From positions 1 to 64,000 of the forward strand of contig JAEEXN010000001.1 of NCBI GenBank assembly GCA_016291595.1: DNA of 64,000 bases, written 5' to 3'. Shown here piece by piece: positions 60,870-64,000 of this stretch. The notes under the pieces are model-generated. The model worked only from the letters and a program-made list of their open reading frames with translations, was not told the DNA's origin and ran no database searches. This DNA is from Prevotella sp. (GTDB lineage Bacteria > Bacteroidota > Bacteroidia > Bacteroidales > Bacteroidaceae). Positions within the stretch are counted from its first letter, which is position 1; each line of letters opens with the position of its first letter. Made by a program: the position numbers and the translations under genes.

Positions 60870-61814
60870 TTAGATGTTCGTTAGTTCTTGTTGGTTCATG
60901 TAATTCTCTCGATCATTCTCCTGGGCCTCAATAGAGCCATATGCGTATAGCATAGTACAATAACAGTAAATGGTAACTAATAGAACTATGACCATACTCA
61001 CTAAATATGTGATACGCATCAACCACGGAAAATAGGAGGGGACACCCGTGTCATCACCTTGAAGCACTCCGATGACTGATTGTGTGAAAGCACTCGTTAC
61101 AATTATCATCGGCAGCATAATAAAGCCCAACAATACCGTTATAATAGCACCAGATAGAACAGCTACTGAAATGATTTTGCCGCGATGACGGGCTCCGCGA
61201 CCATAGGACTTTCCTATCATCTTTAAAAAGCTGCCTCCATCGAGTACATATTTATAAAAGGTATGCACCAAGGGGATAAGGCTGATAATTGCAATAATGC
61301 CTACAACAACTAAACCTGCTATTAGGAAACTCAGACTCGTCAATGACTCTGGTCTGGGAATCCATTTCAACAATATCTTGAACAATTGCGTACCAGGAGC
61401 AGCCAATAAAATAATCCATATCTGGAACAAGAATGCACGGCCAGCCATTCGCAAAGTGTCTTTCATTCCTTGCATCGGTCTCAAACGTGGTATTCGCCCT
61501 GTATCGCGATAATCCCGGAACAAAAGGAACAACCTTCCAGTCAATAAGATACCGCAGAGACTATAGAGCACGTAAAATATATACATCATGACAAGTGTTC
61601 CCAATCCCACATCTGCAGGCATTGGAATTACCATGACCTCAATAAATAAAAGGAAATAGAGTGACATAAACAAAGCTGTCAATAATACGGGCATCCATGA
61701 AGAATAAAGCAGGTTTTTCAGTTGTGTGGAGATAAGCCTGAATCCTTCTTTGATGCATGCTGCAGTACTACGTTGCTTAATAACTATATTAGTCTCTTTC
61801 GATACCGTATCCAT
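60870..61814 (-). CDS. Hypothetical multi-pass membrane protein
   Basis: 314 aa, about six hydrophobic segments; no family recognised. Confidence 0.7.
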   Translation of the reverse strand: MDTVSKETNIVIKQRSTAACIKEGFRLISTQLKNLLYSSWMPVLLTALFMSLYFLLFIEVMVIPMPADVGLGTLVMMYIFYVLYSLCGILLTGRLFLLFRDYRDTGRIPRLRPMQGMKDTLRMAGRAFLFQIWIILLAAPGTQLFKILLKWIPRPESLTSLSFLIAGLVVVGIIAIISLIPLVHTFYKYVLDGGSFLKMIGKSYGRGARHRGKIISVAVLSGAIITVLLGFIMLPMIIVTSAFTQSVIGVLQGDDTGVPSYFPWLMRITYLVSMVIVLLVTIYCYCTMLYAYGSIEAQENDRENYMNQQELTNI

Positions 61815-61938
61815 GATTCGAAAATTCCTTTCTTTCTAAATAGATGTATGAATAATCTTTGGCAAAGATACGAATAATTTACCAATTGGCCATTGATAAT
61901 AAATAATTATTTGTATATTTGCCACAAAATTGAAGTAT

Positions 61939-62922
61939 ATGAAACACATCAAATGGGGATTCATCGGTTGTGGCGAAGTTACTGAGAAAAAGTCAGGTCC
62001 TGCTTTTAACGAGGTTGACGGGTCACAGGTGTGGGCTGTTATGAGCCGTACAGAAAGCCGTGCACGTTCTTATGCGGAGCGACATGGAGTTAGGAAATAC
62101 TACACGGATGCTCAGAAACTTATCGACGACCCTGATGTCAACGCCATCTATGTTGCCACTCCTCCTTCCAGTCATGCCACTTATGCGATTATGGCGATGA
62201 AAGCAGGCAAGCCTGTTTATGTAGAGAAGCCCCTTGCTTCTACTTATGAGGATTGCGCGCGCGTTAACCGTGTGAGTGAGCAGACTGGTGTCCCCTGCTT
62301 TGTTGCATACTATCGGCGCTACCTTCCATATTTTAATAAGGTGAAAAGCATCATCAATGACGGGACTATTGGCATCATCCAGAATGTCCAGATTCGATTC
62401 TCTTGCCCGCCACGTATTGATGACCATAATAAGCCTGAACTTCAGCCTTGGCGCGTGCAACCAGAAATAGCGGGAGGGGGATATTTTTACGATCTTGCTC
62501 CACATCAGCTTGATCTCATGCAAGACTTTTTTGGTGTTATTGTTCATGCAGAAGGACTCTGTGCTAATCGAAGCGGGCTCTATAGCGCTGAGGATTCTGT
62601 AAGTGCTTGCTTCCAGTTTGAGAGTGGTCTCATCGGCAGTGGCTCGTGGTGCTTTGCGGGTCATGAGTCAGCACAAGAAGACCGTATCGAAGTAATTGGC
62701 GATCAGGGATCATTATCTTTTTCTGTTTTCAATTACGAACCAATACGCTTAATCACCAAAGAAGGAGAACAGACACTTACTGTGCCAAATCCTCCTTATG
62801 TTCAGCTGCCTATTATTCGCTCTGTTATCGAAGATCTTCAAGGCATTGGTGTTTGCACATGCACCAGTGTTTCTGCCACACCTGTCAATTGGGTGTTAGA
62901 CAGAATACTAAATAAGTTTTAA
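61939..62922 (+). CDS. Gfo/Idh/MocA family oxidoreductase
   Basis: KWGFIGCGEVTEKKSGPAF, AIYVATPPSSHATYAIMAMKAGKPVYVEKPLA. Confidence 0.93.
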   Translation: MKHIKWGFIGCGEVTEKKSGPAFNEVDGSQVWAVMSRTESRARSYAERHGVRKYYTDAQKLIDDPDVNAIYVATPPSSHATYAIMAMKAGKPVYVEKPLASTYEDCARVNRVSEQTGVPCFVAYYRRYLPYFNKVKSIINDGTIGIIQNVQIRFSCPPRIDDHNKPELQPWRVQPEIAGGGYFYDLAPHQLDLMQDFFGVIVHAEGLCANRSGLYSAEDSVSACFQFESGLIGSGSWCFAGHESAQEDRIEVIGDQGSLSFSVFNYEPIRLITKEGEQTLTVPNPPYVQLPIIRSVIEDLQGIGVCTCTSVSATPVNWVLDRILNKF

Positions 62923-62966
62923 GGAATTCTTTCTCTATTGCTGAATAGCTTTCAAAAAAACAGGAG

Positions 62967-63071
62967 TGCGTTCTGTAATTGTTGGAACGCACTCTATAGT
63001 TGTGGAGAAGCCTTCTGGAATCGTGGAGGAGCCCTCTGGAGTCACAGAGATGCCAGTCCAGAAATTACAGA
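62967..63071 (+). repeat. Array D: five 21-bp tandem repeat units
   Basis: TGCGTTCTGTAATTGTTGGAA / CGCACTCTATAGTTGTGGAGA / AGCCTTCTGGAATCGTGGAGG / AGCCCTCTGGAGTCACAGAGA / TGCCAGTCCAGAAATTACAGA, exact 21-bp period; runs into the nudC stop codon. Confidence 0.85.
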
Positions 63072-63886
63072 ACAGTATTGCCATTTCTCGTGTCTTCAAG
63101 CCAATTGTCGATAAGCCGCCTGGCAATGGAAAGTTTCTCTGGAATTTGCGGAAGATGATCACGATGGTACCAACCACCCGATGCAAGCTCGGAACGCTGA
63201 AGGCGAATATCTCCACTATCATAATCCGCATGGAAACCGACCATAAGGCCGCAAGGGTAGGGCCATGGCTGACTGGCGAAATAGCGCAAGTTCTTAATTC
63301 GGAGACCTACCTCTTCCATTACCTCGCGCTCTACAGCTTGTTCAAGTGTCTCTCCTGTTTCAACGAAACCGGCAACAAGACCGTAAAAGCCTCCACGGAA
63401 ATTATTTGCATGAACTAACAACACCTCATCAGGTCCTCGATGGATGAGCACAATGACGGCTGTTGCCAATTGTGGCCATACTTCTTTCCCGCAACAAGTA
63501 CAACGTTTTGAAATATCTGTATGTAGTTTCATAGGTCCTCCACAGACACCACAAAAGCGTGTGTTTTGGTCCCAGTAGAGAATCTCCTGACATTTTCCAG
63601 CCTTTAAGTACAACTCTGTAGGTAACTTGTAGTAAGAGGGGCGCAATCCGCACATCTCGTATTTGCCTGAGTCTTCACCACATGTGAAGATAGTTGTGTC
63701 AGAAATTGGATTTGGAATCAGGAAGGTCTTTACGGGTGTACCGTCTTCCATCGGCGTGATGTTATGTACTGTTGTCCAGGGCTTAATATCAACGGGAGGT
63801 TTTTCGCCCATAGGAATACCATAGGTGCCGTCGTGATAACGCTCCAGAATTAAATCTGTTTTGCAAAAAATAAACCAAAAAGCCAT
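63065..63886 (-). CDS. nudC: NAD(+) diphosphatase (NudC-like Nudix)
   Basis: Zn ribbon CGVCGGPMKLHTDISKRCTCCGKEVWP; Nudix box GFVETGETLEQAVEREVMEEVGL; SQPWPYPCGLMVGF. Confidence 0.94.
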   Translation of the reverse strand: MAFWFIFCKTDLILERYHDGTYGIPMGEKPPVDIKPWTTVHNITPMEDGTPVKTFLIPNPISDTTIFTCGEDSGKYEMCGLRPSYYKLPTELYLKAGKCQEILYWDQNTRFCGVCGGPMKLHTDISKRCTCCGKEVWPQLATAVIVLIHRGPDEVLLVHANNFRGGFYGLVAGFVETGETLEQAVEREVMEEVGLRIKNLRYFASQPWPYPCGLMVGFHADYDSGDIRLQRSELASGGWYHRDHLPQIPEKLSIARRLIDNWLEDTRNGNTVL

Positions 63887-63916
63887 TTGTGGAATACTGT
63901 TTACGCAAAATAATAG

Positions 63917-64000
63917 TTATTTGCCTTCACCGAAGATAAGTGCACGATCACGTTTGAGCGCAGGCTCCGTCCATTCTGTTGGTACAAAACGCCAGTTGTT
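63917..64000 (-). CDS. Partial CDS (C-terminal 27 aa only)
   Basis: Open minus-strand frame NNWRFVPTEWTEPALKRDRALIFGEGK* running off the window; product not identifiable. Confidence 0.4.
   Translation of the reverse strand, partial: NNWRFVPTEWTEPALKRDRALIFGEGK

Noticed and set aside
62935-63231. 98-aa minus-strand ORF over array D and nudC
   Set aside because: Repeat-derived frame (GISVTPE/GSSTIPE/GFSTTIE) overlapping the real nudC gene.

Overview
The window is a contiguous piece of a Bacteroidetes chromosome, Prevotella-like by gene content and by the TTTG-N20-TAnnTTTG promoters. It is almost entirely housekeeping and energy metabolism. I recognise: prfA (partial), purM, aroE, a ubiE/menG-type methyltransferase, purC, phoH, a DUF5715 protein, a MORN+GH25 lysozyme, clpS-clpA, an ABC-F ATPase, engB, tRNA-Lys(CTT), DUF1460/DUF4421/DUF5687-like envelope genes, lolA-like, ftsK, an RNase D-like exonuclease, a RlmI-like methyltransferase, tilS, a full F1Fo ATP synthase operon (atpDC-X-BEFHAG), an 11-subunit complex I operon (nuoAB(CD)HIJKLMN, no nuoEFG), comEC-like, ribE, the glycine cleavage operon (lplA-gcvT-gcvH-gcvPA-gcvPB-lpdA), dedA, a TPR protein, glnS, mltG, a HAD phosphatase, a Dcu-type C4-dicarboxylate transporter, hisB, a Gfo/Idh/MocA oxidoreductase and nudC. 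I see no phage, transposase, rRNA, CRISPR or classical defence system. The most interesting non-coding signals are: (1) four separate intergenic arrays of one degenerate, strictly 21-bp tandem repeat family, consensus about HGCMYTCYAKRAWTSTRRAGN, all in the same orientation and about 13-19 kb apart; (2) a structured RNA of about 180 nt with a consensus promoter, a perfect 8-bp closing stem and a U-tract between lpdA and ribE; (3) two further candidate small RNAs with promoter and terminator signatures, at 55.95-56.08 kb and 59.57-59.75 kb; (4) a perfect FNR-type palindrome upstream of the dcu gene. All calls are by eye from sequence and translations; no database search was run.
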